This document shows, piece by piece, positions 11,813 to 21,876 of a stretch of DNA of 64,000 nt. A program made the translations under genes and the position numbers. How positions within the stretch are numbered: position 1 is the first letter of the stretch; each line of letters starts with the position of its first letter. Under the pieces are notes generated by a model. The model was given only the letters and a program-made list of their open reading frames with translations. It was not told the origin of the DNA and ran no database searches. The DNA comes from Micromussa lordhowensis (taxonomy: Eukaryota; Cnidaria; Anthozoa; Scleractinia; Lobophylliidae): NCBI GenBank assembly GCA_964020085.1, contig OZ026607.1:11250782-11314781 (forward strand), written 5' to 3'.

Positions 11813-14515
11813 ATGCCAAGCCTGAAGAAACTCACCAAGGAGCTACGCCAGGAAATCGTAAGTTATCTTTTTCCTTTTCCCCCTATAAGTAAAACTTTAG
11901 CTTTTCGTTTGGCCATTCTTATCTTCGCTAAAACTAGATTTTGTAGTCACATCAACTTCATCGGCCGTTGCCTTCATTCTAAAGTTATTCCTAAGGGTTT
12001 TCGCGCTAATTTTCATGCATCTTATCATTCTAATCAATATCTTCGCCAAATTCAATGTGCCCAAAATTCTTTTTCGCGTAACATTATGAGGATTACTATC
12101 AGAGCTATGTGCCAAAAACGTGACGACCTCAACAAACAAATTCTACAATGTCGCTCTGAACTGTCTAAAATCTGTCCAGCTATCTTAGTTCAATCTATTC
12201 GCACCAAAATTCAGGAGGTCAATTCTAAACTTTTTAACCATTTACACCAAATTAAGGCCCATAAACTTGAACAATTAACAGGTCCTCCTATTTCTTGTGA
12301 CTCGTCACTTGAAAGCCTGAGCACCGTAGTTACTATTCCAGAAAATCTTTCGCTTTCCGATGCAGAGAAATCCGTCCTTAGCAAGGGCTTGAATTTTGTT
12401 CCTATATCCAAAAACCTTGACGAATTCTCGGTTAAGCAAGATGTTGAAAAATTTCTTCGCCGCGTTCAACTTAAAGCCTTTTTCCATGACAAAGAGGATG
12501 ATTCTAACACCTCGGACAAAGATATTTTCGAGACGCTTCAGACTCGAAAATCGAAGTGGACTCCCCCAGAGGGCCAGTTCGCCTCTTTAGATTTTTTCAT
12601 CAACAAATGCCGTCATGACATCAACAAACTAAATTTCAATCGTAACACCAAATTTTCAAACCTTTCTTCGGAAGAGAGGGCGGCGCTTAAAAATCTTAGT
12701 AAGCGCAAAGACATAATTGTGAAAGCGGCCGACAAAGGCGGCGCTTTGGTTGTTTGGCGGGCCGACCTCTACCAAAAAGAAGCTTTGCGGCAACTTTCCG
12801 ACACCTCTTTTTATGCCAAAGTTGATAAAGATCTCACTTCCACTAACCAACAAATTGTCAAGAGCACCATTAACGAACTTATAGTAAAACAAGATTTACC
12901 GGCTACTGCTACAAATCTCATCATCACCACTCCTAGAACTTCATGTATTTACTTTTTGCCTAAAATTCACAAACCTAACAACCCAGGCCGACCTATCGTC
13001 TCTGCGTGTAGTTGCCCTACCGAACAAATTTCTAGCTATTTAGACAAAATTATGGCACCTATCGTCAGATCTTTACCGTCTTATGTTAAAGACAGTCAAC
13101 ACGCCCTTCAAATTTTTCGCGATTTCAATTTCCTGGGTGAAGACAAACTTATTTTTACTATGGACATTACATCCCTTTACACCGTCATCCCTAATGGCGA
13201 AGGTCTTCTAGCCCTCAAACATTTTTTTGATTTACGCACTGTTAAGGAACCAAGCTCGGAAACACTGCTCCGCCTGGCTGAACTAGTTTTTACACTAAAT
13301 TGTTTTTCATTCGCTACCAGTTATTATAAACAAATCAATGGTGTGGCCATGGGCACCAAAATGGGACCCAGCTACGCCAATCTTTTCGTAGGCTACATTG
13401 AACACGAATTTTTTAATCAATACAACGGCCCTAAACCTGAGCTATACCGTCGCTACATTGACGATTGTGTCGGCGCCACTTCCTCTACCAGAGAGGAACT
13501 CAATCAATTTATAACTGCTGTTAATTCGTTTCATCCGGCTCTTAAGTATACCTGGGAAATTTCCAATACTTCTTTGGCATTTCTAGATATCAAAGTTTCT
13601 GTCGAAGGCAACGGTTTATGCACCAGTGTGCACTACAAACCCACAGATTCTCATAGCTATTTGTTGTATTCATCTTCACATCCATCACACGTCAAGAATT
13701 CTATTCCTTATTCTCAGTTTCTTAGACTTCGTCGCCTTTGTAGTGAGGACTCTGATTTTTCCTTTAAATCAGAGGAAATGTGCAATTTTTTCGACAAACG
13801 TGGATATCCTGCCTCTGTTGTTCAAGCAGGCCATCATCGTGCCCAACAAATTGATCGGCAGTCAGCACTACAAACGTCTCAGAAGGAGAATAATAATAGA
13901 ATTCCATTCACCCTCACATTTCACCCTCACAATCACGCAGTAAAATCCATCATTCTCAAAAACTTTAAATTACTTCAAAATGATCCCGATACTGGTAGAA
14001 TCTTTTCGCAACCGCCATTAATTTCATTCAAACGCGACAAAAACATAGGTAACTTTTTAGTTAGAAGTGCATTCAAAACGACTGAACAACCTGGAACTTT
14101 TAAATGCGCACGCGCGCGATGTAAAACATGTCCTTTCATTTACAACGTTGAGAAATTGTCGGGACCCAAGCGATCCATAAAGATCACAGATCAATTTACC
14201 TGTACCTCAGCCAATGTCATCTACTGTATAACTTGCACTCTTTGCAAAAAGTTATATATCGGCGAAACAGGTAGACGACTAGGCGACCGTTTCCGAGAAC
14301 ACCTTCGTGACGTAGAGAAAGACGATAAAGACGCTTCTAAACCGGTTGCTAGACACTTTAATATGCCGAATCATTCTAAGCAACATATGGCAGTCTGCGG
14401 CCTCTCCCTACATCAAGGAGGCACAGAAAGCCGTAAAACTCTTGAACAAAGATTTATTTTTCAAATCGGCACTCTTAATCCTCACGGTATCAACGAACGC
14501 TTTTCATTCAACTAA
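11813..14515 (+). CDS. PLE copy B: reverse transcriptase with GIY-YIG endonuclease
   Basis: 900 codons. The N-terminal region (to about 270) is basic and helical. The RT spans about 300-640 with TSCIYFLPKIHKPN, IFTMDITSLYT (first Asp), GVAMGTKMGPSYANLF and the catalytic YIDD at 548-551. A Cys-rich linker (CARARCKTCPF) precedes the GIY-YIG nuclease, with VIYC near 802-805, YIGETGRRLGDRFREH near 815 and a downstream RHFNMPNHS block. This is the Penelope/Athena-like architecture, whose EN nicks target DNA for RNA-primed synthesis. The ATG follows a leader repeated in each unit. A consensus-like splice donor (GTAAGT) follows codon 15; PLEs may retain introns, so the extreme N-terminus is uncertain. 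The frame is fully open. Confidence 0.88.
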   Translation: MPSLKKLTKELRQEIVSYLFPFPPISKTLAFRLAILIFAKTRFCSHINFIGRCLHSKVIPKGFRANFHASYHSNQYLRQIQCAQNSFSRNIMRITIRAMCQKRDDLNKQILQCRSELSKICPAILVQSIRTKIQEVNSKLFNHLHQIKAHKLEQLTGPPISCDSSLESLSTVVTIPENLSLSDAEKSVLSKGLNFVPISKNLDEFSVKQDVEKFLRRVQLKAFFHDKEDDSNTSDKDIFETLQTRKSKWTPPEGQFASLDFFINKCRHDINKLNFNRNTKFSNLSSEERAALKNLSKRKDIIVKAADKGGALVVWRADLYQKEALRQLSDTSFYAKVDKDLTSTNQQIVKSTINELIVKQDLPATATNLIITTPRTSCIYFLPKIHKPNNPGRPIVSACSCPTEQISSYLDKIMAPIVRSLPSYVKDSQHALQIFRDFNFLGEDKLIFTMDITSLYTVIPNGEGLLALKHFFDLRTVKEPSSETLLRLAELVFTLNCFSFATSYYKQINGVAMGTKMGPSYANLFVGYIEHEFFNQYNGPKPELYRRYIDDCVGATSSTREELNQFITAVNSFHPALKYTWEISNTSLAFLDIKVSVEGNGLCTSVHYKPTDSHSYLLYSSSHPSHVKNSIPYSQFLRLRRLCSEDSDFSFKSEEMCNFFDKRGYPASVVQAGHHRAQQIDRQSALQTSQKENNNRIPFTLTFHPHNHAVKSIILKNFKLLQNDPDTGRIFSQPPLISFKRDKNIGNFLVRSAFKTTEQPGTFKCARARCKTCPFIYNVEKLSGPKRSIKITDQFTCTSANVIYCITCTLCKKLYIGETGRRLGDRFREHLRDVEKDDKDASKPVARHFNMPNHSKQHMAVCGLSLHQGGTESRKTLEQRFIFQIGTLNPHGINERFSFN

Positions 14516-14606
14516 TTCATTCTGTTGTTTTTCACGTTGCCAGGCACCAACCAATAGCGTAGCTCCACATTTCTGTATATAAACCACACACAACCCACAA
14601 TTCCTT

Positions 14607-14654
14607 GATTCGCTCCGACGAAGGGCTAACGCTCGAAACGTCAGCTTCCGAATC
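14607..14654 (+). ncRNA. Hammerhead ribozyme-like motif, PLE copy B
   Basis: Stem I is GATTCG/CGAATC. The core reads CCGACGA, stem II is GGGC/GCTC with a TAAC loop, then GAAA, a palindromic ACGT that could form stem III between two copies, and C as the expected cleavage-site base. Position 4 of the core is C instead of the consensus U. Hammerheads are known in PLE pseudo-LTRs. Confidence 0.55.
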
Positions 14655-14715
14655 TCTTTACGGTGGACAATTCACATTATCAACCCAGTTGATAAAACCA
14701 AATTATCTTGCAATA

Positions 14716-14752
<37 letters not shown>

Positions 14753-14854
14753 TGCCCCCTTTATCCATTTGTTGTTTATCGCTGCGACCACTAACGTCTT
14801 GCCTTAGTATTCTTTATTCCTCAGATTTCAGACCAGAAGACCGACCACGAGACG

Positions 14855-17557
14855 ATGCCAAGCCTGAAGAAACTCACCAAGGAGCTACGCCAGGAAATCG
14901 TAAGTTATCTTTTTCCTTTTCCCCCTATAAGTAAAACTTTAGCTTTTCGTTTGGCCATTCTTATCTTCGCTAAAACTAGATTTTGTAGTCACATCAACTT
15001 CATCGGCCGTTGCCTTCATTCTAAAGTTATTCCTAAGGGTTTTCGCGCTAATTTTCATGCATCTTATCATTCTAATCAATATCTTCGCCAAATTCAATGT
15101 GCCCAAAATTCTTTTTCGCGTAACATTATGAGGATTACTATCAGAGCTATGTGCCAAAAACGTGACGACCTCAACAAACAAATTCTACAATGTCGCTCTG
15201 AACTGTCTAAAATCTGTCCAGCTATCTTAGTTCAATCTATTCGCACCAAAATTCAGGAGGTCAATTCTAAACTTTTTAACCATTTACACCAAATTAAGGC
15301 CCATAAACTTGAACAATTAACAGGTCCTCCTATTTCTTGTGACTCGTCACTTGAAAGCCTGAGCACCGTAGTTACTATTCCAGAAAATCTTTCGCTTTCC
15401 GATGCAGAGAAATCCGTCCTTAGCAAGGGCTTGAATTTTGTTCCTATATCCAAAAACCTTGACGAATTCTCGGTTAAGCAAGATGTTGAAAAATTTCTTC
15501 GCCGCGTTCAACTTAAAGCCTTTTTCCATGACAAAGAGGATGATTCTAACACCTCGGACAAAGATATTTTCGAGACGCTTCAGACTCGAAAATCGAAGTG
15601 GACTCCCCCAGAGGGCCAGTTCGCCTCTTTAGATTTTTTCATCAACAAATGCCGTCATGACATCAACAAACTAAATTTCAATCGTAACACCAAATTTTCA
15701 AACCTTTCTTCGGAAGAGAGGGCGGCGCTTAAAAATCTTAGTAAGCGCAAAGACATAATTGTGAAAGCGGCCGACAAAGGCGGCGCTTTGGTTGTTTGGC
15801 GGGCCGACCTCTACCAAAAAGAAGCTTTGCGGCAACTTTCCGACACCTCTTTTTATGCCAAAGTTGATAAAGATCTCACTTCCACTAACCAACAAATTGT
15901 CAAGAGCACCATTAACGAACTTATAGTAAAACAAGATTTACCGGCTACTCCTACAAATCTCATCATCACCACTCCTAGAACTTCATGTATTTACTTTTTG
16001 CCTAAAATTCACAAACCTAACAACCCAGGCCGACCTATCGTCTCTGCGTGTAGTTGCCCTACCGAACAAATTTCTAGCTATTTAGACAAAATTATGGCAC
16101 CTATCGTCAGATCTTTACCGTCTTATGTTAAAGACAGTCAACACGCCCTTCAAATTTTTCGCGATTTCAATTTCCTGGGTGAAGACAAACTTATTTTTAC
16201 TATGGACATTACATCCCTTTACACCGTCATCCCTAATGGCGAAGGTCTTCTAGCCCTCAAACATTTTTTTGATTTACGCACTGTTAAGGAACCAAGCTCG
16301 GAAACACTGCTCCGCCTGGCTGAACTAGTTTTTACACTAAATTGTTTTTCATTCGCTACCAGTTATTATAAACAAATCAATGGTGTGGCCATGGGCACCA
16401 AAATGGGACCCAGCTACGCCAATCTTTTCGTAGGCTACATTGAACACGAATTTTTTAATCAATACAACGGCCCTAAACCTGAGCTATACCGTCGCTACAT
16501 TGACGATTGTGTCGGCGCCACTTCCTCTACCAGAGAGGAACTCAATCAATTTATAACTGCTGTTAATTCGTTTCATCCGGCTCTTAAGTATACCTGGGAA
16601 ATTTCCAATACTTCTTTGGCATTTCTAGATATCAAAGTTTCTGTCGAAGGCAACGGTTTATGCACCAGTGTGCACTACAAACCCACAGATTCTCATAGCT
16701 ATTTGTTGTATTCATCTTCACATCCATCACACGTCAAGAATTCTATTCCTTATTCTCAGTTTCTTAGACTTCGTCGCCTTTGTAGTGAGGACTCTGATTT
16801 TTCCTTTAAATCAGAGGAAATGTGCAATTTTTTCGACAAACGTGGATATCCTGCCTCTGTTGTTCAAGCAGGCCATCATCGTGCCCAACAAATTGATCGG
16901 CAGTCAGCACTACAAACGTCTCAGAAGGAGAATAATAATAGAATTCCATTCACCCTCACATTTCACCCTCACAATCACGCAGTAAAATCCATCATTCTCA
17001 AAAACTTTAAATTACTTCAAAATGATCCCGATACTGGTAGAATCTTTTCGCAACCGCCATTAATTTCATTCAAACGCGACAAAAACATAGGTAACTTTTT
17101 AGTTAGAAGTGCATTCAAAACGACTGAACAACCTGGAACTTTTAAATGCGCACGCGCGCGATGTAAAACATGTCCTTTCATTTACAACGTTGAGAAATTG
17201 TCGGGACCCAAGCGATCCATAAAGATCACAGATCAATTTACCTGTACCTCAGCCAATGTCATCTACTGTATAACTTGCACTCTTTGCAAAAAGTTATATA
17301 TCGGCGAAACAGGTAGACGACTAGGCGACCGTTTCCGAGAACACCTTCGTGACGTAGAGAAAGACGATAAAGACGCTTCTAAACCGGTTGCTAGACACTT
17401 TAATATGCCGAATCATTCTAAGCAACATATGGCAGTCTGCGGCCTCTCCCTACATCAAGGAGGCACAGAAAGCCGTAAAACTCTTGAACAAAGATTTATT
17501 TTTCAAATCGGCACTCTTAATCCTCACGGTATCAACGAACGCTTTTCATTCAACTAA
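14855..17557 (+). CDS. PLE copy C: reverse transcriptase with GIY-YIG endonuclease
   Basis: Exactly 3042 bp downstream of copy B and almost identical to it over 900 codons, with an open frame and intact YIDD and YIG motifs. The one coding difference noticed is Ala to Pro in the segment ATATN/ATPTN, shared with copy D. It lies last in block 1 and is followed by the 3' region, the hammerhead-like motif and the 13-bp target duplication. Near-identity implies recent amplification, gene conversion or assembly duplication. Confidence 0.87.
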   Translation: MPSLKKLTKELRQEIVSYLFPFPPISKTLAFRLAILIFAKTRFCSHINFIGRCLHSKVIPKGFRANFHASYHSNQYLRQIQCAQNSFSRNIMRITIRAMCQKRDDLNKQILQCRSELSKICPAILVQSIRTKIQEVNSKLFNHLHQIKAHKLEQLTGPPISCDSSLESLSTVVTIPENLSLSDAEKSVLSKGLNFVPISKNLDEFSVKQDVEKFLRRVQLKAFFHDKEDDSNTSDKDIFETLQTRKSKWTPPEGQFASLDFFINKCRHDINKLNFNRNTKFSNLSSEERAALKNLSKRKDIIVKAADKGGALVVWRADLYQKEALRQLSDTSFYAKVDKDLTSTNQQIVKSTINELIVKQDLPATPTNLIITTPRTSCIYFLPKIHKPNNPGRPIVSACSCPTEQISSYLDKIMAPIVRSLPSYVKDSQHALQIFRDFNFLGEDKLIFTMDITSLYTVIPNGEGLLALKHFFDLRTVKEPSSETLLRLAELVFTLNCFSFATSYYKQINGVAMGTKMGPSYANLFVGYIEHEFFNQYNGPKPELYRRYIDDCVGATSSTREELNQFITAVNSFHPALKYTWEISNTSLAFLDIKVSVEGNGLCTSVHYKPTDSHSYLLYSSSHPSHVKNSIPYSQFLRLRRLCSEDSDFSFKSEEMCNFFDKRGYPASVVQAGHHRAQQIDRQSALQTSQKENNNRIPFTLTFHPHNHAVKSIILKNFKLLQNDPDTGRIFSQPPLISFKRDKNIGNFLVRSAFKTTEQPGTFKCARARCKTCPFIYNVEKLSGPKRSIKITDQFTCTSANVIYCITCTLCKKLYIGETGRRLGDRFREHLRDVEKDDKDASKPVARHFNMPNHSKQHMAVCGLSLHQGGTESRKTLEQRFIFQIGTLNPHGINERFSFN

Positions 17558-17648
17558 TTCATTCTGTTGTTTTTCACGTTGCCAGGCACCAACCAATAGC
17601 GTAGCTCCACATTTCTGTATATAAACCACACACAACCCACAATTCCTT

Positions 17649-17696
17649 GATTCGCTCCGACGAAGGGCTAACGCTCGAAACGTCAGCTTCCGAATC
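17649..17696 (+). ncRNA. Hammerhead ribozyme-like motif, PLE copy C
   Basis: Identical to the copy B motif, 3042 bp downstream, in the 3' region of the unit ahead of the block's right edge. Confidence 0.55.
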
Positions 17697-17750
17697 TCTT
17701 TACGGTGGACAATTCACATTATCAACCCAGTTGATAAAACCAAATTATCC

Positions 17751-17763
17751 TGTATAATAATTC
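17751..17763. repeat. Target-site duplication, right copy of block 1
   Basis: TGTATAATAATTC follows the truncated start of another PLE unit (TTGATAAAACCAAATTATC). It matches 9568-9580. Confidence 0.75.
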
Positions 17764-18670
17764 CTTCGCCGTGCATCGCGGGAACTAATTGTGATCAATC
17801 AGAAATAAAACATGTTTTAGCGCCCAAGTTGTTGTCGCCATGTTATAAAAGAATTGGTTCATGCTTTTAGCTGTGCGTATATCGAGTTATGGATGTACGC
17901 GGGAAGTTTAGAGAACACTCAAGAAGCTAGAGTTGCTCGAGGCGATAGCCGCGCTTCTTTCGTGCTCTCCAAACTTCCCGCGTGCATCCATAACTCGATA
18001 TACGCACGCTAAGCATGAACCAATTCTTAATTGAGCAAACTGCATAATTGCCTCCTTCACCAAATTGCAAAATAAAATAGAAAAAAATGCACGGTGACAT
18101 ATAAATCATTTGGTTTGTGTTTGCGTTACTGACGCTGCATACATACATACATATATAAACTTTATTAAAGTGTCAAGGTATTTAGCTAGAAGCTAATTGG
18201 GGACACTATTTAAGAACAAGATCACTCTTTCTATGGGTTCACCGGCGAAATAAACCACGCGGGATGTTGGGAGAACACGAGAAAAGCTTACTCCGGCATA
18301 TTCCAGCACCATCACAAAGATTCAAGGTCAAAACATGAAAAAAATCATCCTTTGGCTAGATTGCGAAAAAGTACCAAAGAGAGGCGCATATGTAGCACTA
18401 TCTGGCATAGATTAACATGACGATTTGCTTTTTATGCATAAAACTTCGGTTCAGCAATATTTGCCAGTAGAGCTAGATCCAACTGACTAAACTAGTACTC
18501 ACAACTGACCAAATCTTTCCTTTGACATCACAGATGTCTTCTCACGGTAAGTCGAGTTATAGTGGTAAGACGCAGAGCGCTGGCGTCAGCTGGTACAACC
18601 ATGTCAGCCGTAAATTCATGATTCCTTATGGTATTAAGAAAAGGGATGATTATTTTGAAGAGAAGGAGTT
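17764..18670. repeat. Duplicated array flank with exon fragment
   Basis: About 900 bp, indistinguishable by eye from 27828-28734. It includes the foldback at 17849-18028, a CATA microsatellite near 18140, and the start of an unrecognised ORF (ATG at 18534, from the same sequence as 28598). At 18670/18671 the ORF is cut and joined to a PLE leader after GAAGAGAAGGAG. The junction marks either a tandem segmental duplication of 10,064 bp or an assembly misjoin. Confidence 0.85.
17849..18028. repeat. Foldback inverted repeat (MITE-like), first copy
   Basis: Arms of roughly 70-75 nt starting AAGAATTGGTTCATGCTTTTAG pair with a terminal arm ending AAGCATGAACCAATTCTT. They include a shared CGTATATCGAGTTATGGATG block and enclose a spacer of about 35 nt. 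It could extrude as a cruciform or form hairpin RNA. Confidence 0.85.
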
Positions 18671-18695
18671 GATAAAACCAAATTATCTTGCAATA

Positions 18696-18732
<37 letters not shown>

Positions 18733-18834
18733 TGCCCCCTTTATCCATTTGTTGTTTATCGCTGCGACCACTAACGTCTTGCCTTAGTATTCTTTATTCC
18801 TCAGATTTCAGACCAGAAGACCGACCACGAGACG

Positions 18835-21537
18835 ATGCCAAGCCTGAAGAAACTCACCAAGGAGCTACGCCAGGAAATCGTAAGTTATCTTTTTCCTTTT
18901 CCCCCTATAAGTAAAACTTTAGCTTTTCGTTTGGCCATTCTTATCTTCGCTAAAACTAGATTTTGTAGTCACATCAACTTCATCGGCCGTTGCCTTCATT
19001 CTAAAGTTATTCCTAAGGGTTTTCGCGCTAATTTTCATGCATCTTATCATTCTAATCAATATCTTCGCCAAATTCAATGTGCCTAAAATTCTTTTTCGCG
19101 TAACATTATGAGGATTACTATCAGAGCTATGTGCCAAAAACGTGACGACCTCAACAAACAAATTCTACAATGTCGCTCTGAACTGTCTAAAATCTGTCCA
19201 GCTATCTTAGTTCAATCTATTCGCACCAAAATTCAGGAGGTCAATTCTAAACTTTTTAACCATTTACACCAAATTAAGGCCCATAAACTTGAACAATTAA
19301 CAGGTCCTCCTATTTCTTGTGACTCGTCACTTGAAAGCCTGAGCACCGTAGTTACTATTCCAGAAAATCTTTCGCTTTCCGATGCAGAGAAATCCGTCCT
19401 TAGCAAGGGCTTGAATTTTGTTCCTATATCCAAAAACCTTGACGAATTCTCGGTTAAGCAAGATGTTGAAAAATTTCTTCGCCGCGTTCAACTTAAAGCC
19501 TTTTTCCATGACAAAGAGGATGATTCTAACACCTCGGACAAAGATATTTTCGAGACGCTTCAGACTCGAAAATCGAAGTGGACTCCCCCAGAGGGCCAGT
19601 TCGCCTCTTTAGATTTTTTCATCAACAAATGCCGTCATGACATCAACAAACTAAATTTCAATCGTAACACCAAATTTTCAAACCTTTCTTCGGAAGAGAG
19701 GGCGGCGCTTAAAAATCTTAGTAAGCGCAAAGACATAATTGTGAAAGCGGCCGACAAAGGCGGCGCTTTGGTTGTTTGGCGGGCCGACCTCTACCAAAAA
19801 GAAGCTTTGCGGCAACTTTCCGACACCTCTTTTTATGCCAAAGTTGATAAAGATCTCACTTCCACTAACCAACAAATTGTCAAGAGCACCATTAACGAAC
19901 TTATAGTAAAACAAGATTTACCGGCTACTCCTACAAATCTCATCATCACCACTCCTAGAACTTCATGTATTTACTTTTTGCCTAAAATTCACAAACCTAA
20001 CAACCCAGGCCGACCTATCGTCTCTGCGTGTAGTTGCCCTACCGAACAAATTTCTAGCTATTTAGACAAAATTATGGCACCTATCGTCAGATCTTTACCG
20101 TCTTATGTTAAAGACAGTCAACACGCCCTTCAAATTTTTCGCGATTTCAATTTCCTGGGTGAAGACAAACTTATTTTTACTATGGACATTACATCCCTTT
20201 ACACCGTCATCCCTAATGGCGAAGGTCTTCTAGCCCTCAAACATTTTTTTGATTTACGCACTGTTAAGGAACCAAGCTCGGAAACACTGCTCCGCCTGGC
20301 TGAACTAGTTTTTACACTAAATTGTTTTTCATTCGCTACCAGTTATTATAAACAAATCAATGGTGTGGCCATGGGCACCAAAATGGGACCCAGCTACGCC
20401 AATCTTTTCGTAGGCTACATTGAACACGAATTTTTTAATCAATACAACGGCCCTAAACCTGAGCTATACCGTCGCTACATTGACGATTGTGTCGGCGCCA
20501 CTTCCTCTACCAGAGAGGAACTCAATCAATTTATAACTGCTGTTAATTCGTTTCATCCGGCTCTTAAGTATACCTGGGAAATTTCCAATACTTCTTTGGC
20601 ATTTCTAGATATCAAAGTTTCTGTCGAAGGCAACGGTTTATGCACCAGTGTGCACTACAAACCCACAGATTCTCATAGCTATTTGTTGTATTCATCTTCA
20701 CATCCATCACACGTCAAGAATTCTATTCCTTATTCTCAGTTTCTTAGACTTCGTCGCCTTTGTAGTGAGGACTCTGATTTTTCCTTTAAATCAGAGGAAA
20801 TGTGCAATTTTTTCGACAAACGTGGATATCCTGCCTCTGTTGTTCAAGCAGGCCATCATCGTGCCCAACAAATTGATCGGCAGTCAGCACTACAAACGTC
20901 TCAGAAGGAGAATAATAATAGAATTCCATTCACCCTCACATTTCACCCTCACAATCACGCAGTAAAATCCATCATTCTCAAAAACTTTAAATTACTTCAA
21001 AATGATCCCGATACTGGTAGAATCTTTTCGCAACCGCCATTAATTTCATTCAAACGCGACAAAAACATAGGTAACTTTTTAGTTAGAAGTGCATTCAAAA
21101 CGACTGAACAACCTGGAACTTTTAAATGCGCACGCGCGCGATGTAAAACATGTCCTTTCATTTACAACGTTGAGAAATTGTCGGGACCCAAGCGATCCAT
21201 AAAGATCACAGATCAATTTACCTGTACCTCAGCCAATGTCATCTACTGTATAACTTGCACTCTTTGCAAAAAGTTATATATCGGCGAAACAGGTAGACGA
21301 CTAGGCGACCGTTTCCGAGAACACCTTCGTGACGTAGAGAAAGACGATAAAGACGCTTCTAAACCGGTTGCTAGACACTTTAATATGCCGAATCATTCTA
21401 AGCAACATATGGCAGTCTGCGGCCTCTCCCTACATCAAGGAGGCACAGAAAGCCGTAAAACTCTTGAACAAAGATTTATTTTTCAAATCGGCACTCTTAA
21501 TCCTCACGGTATCAACGAACGCTTTTCATTCAACTAA
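18835..21537 (+). pseudogene. PLE copy D: CDS with early stop
   Basis: Same as copy B but with TAA at 19084-19086 (codon 84, C to T), so the long frame continues from ATG at 19108 for 809 codons with RT and GIY-YIG intact. It carries the Pro allele (ATPTN) shared with copy C. If translation can start at the internal Met, or if codon 84 lies in an intron after the GTAAGT donor at codon 15, the stop may be harmless; this cannot be decided here. Confidence 0.83.
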
Positions 21538-21628
21538 TTCATTCTGTTGTTTTTCACGTTGCCAGGCACCAACCAATAGCGTAGCTCCACATTTCTGTAT
21601 ATAAACCACACACAACCCACAATTCCTT

Positions 21629-21676
21629 GATTCGCTCCGACGAAGGGCTAACGCTCGAAACGTCAGCTTCCGAATC
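21629..21676 (+). ncRNA. Hammerhead ribozyme-like motif, PLE copy D
   Basis: Identical to the other plus-strand copies, with stem I GATTCG/CGAATC and core CCGACGA, GAAA, ACGTC. Confidence 0.55.
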
Positions 21677-21737
21677 TCTTTACGGTGGACAATTCACATT
21701 ATCAACCCAGTTGATAAAACCAAATTATCTTGCAATA

Positions 21738-21774
<37 letters not shown>

Positions 21775-21876
21775 TGCCCCCTTTATCCATTTGTTGTTTA
21801 TCGCTGCGACCACTAACGTCTTGCCTTAGTATTCTTTATTCCTCAGATTTCAGACCAGAAGACCGACCACGAGACG

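Larger units (their letters stand above)
9568..17763. mobile_element. Penelope-like element array, block 1
   Basis: One inverted, 5'-truncated copy (9581 to about 11706) is joined head-to-head to two plus-strand copies. The array is bounded by the same 13-mer (TGTATAATAATTC) at 9568-9580 and 17751-17763, which reads as a target-site duplication around the whole composite. Units share leader, CDS, 3' region and hammerhead-like motif. The head-to-head joint at about 11705 has 2 bp of microhomology. An inverted truncated tail plus tandem units is a known arrangement for PLEs. Confidence 0.85.
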
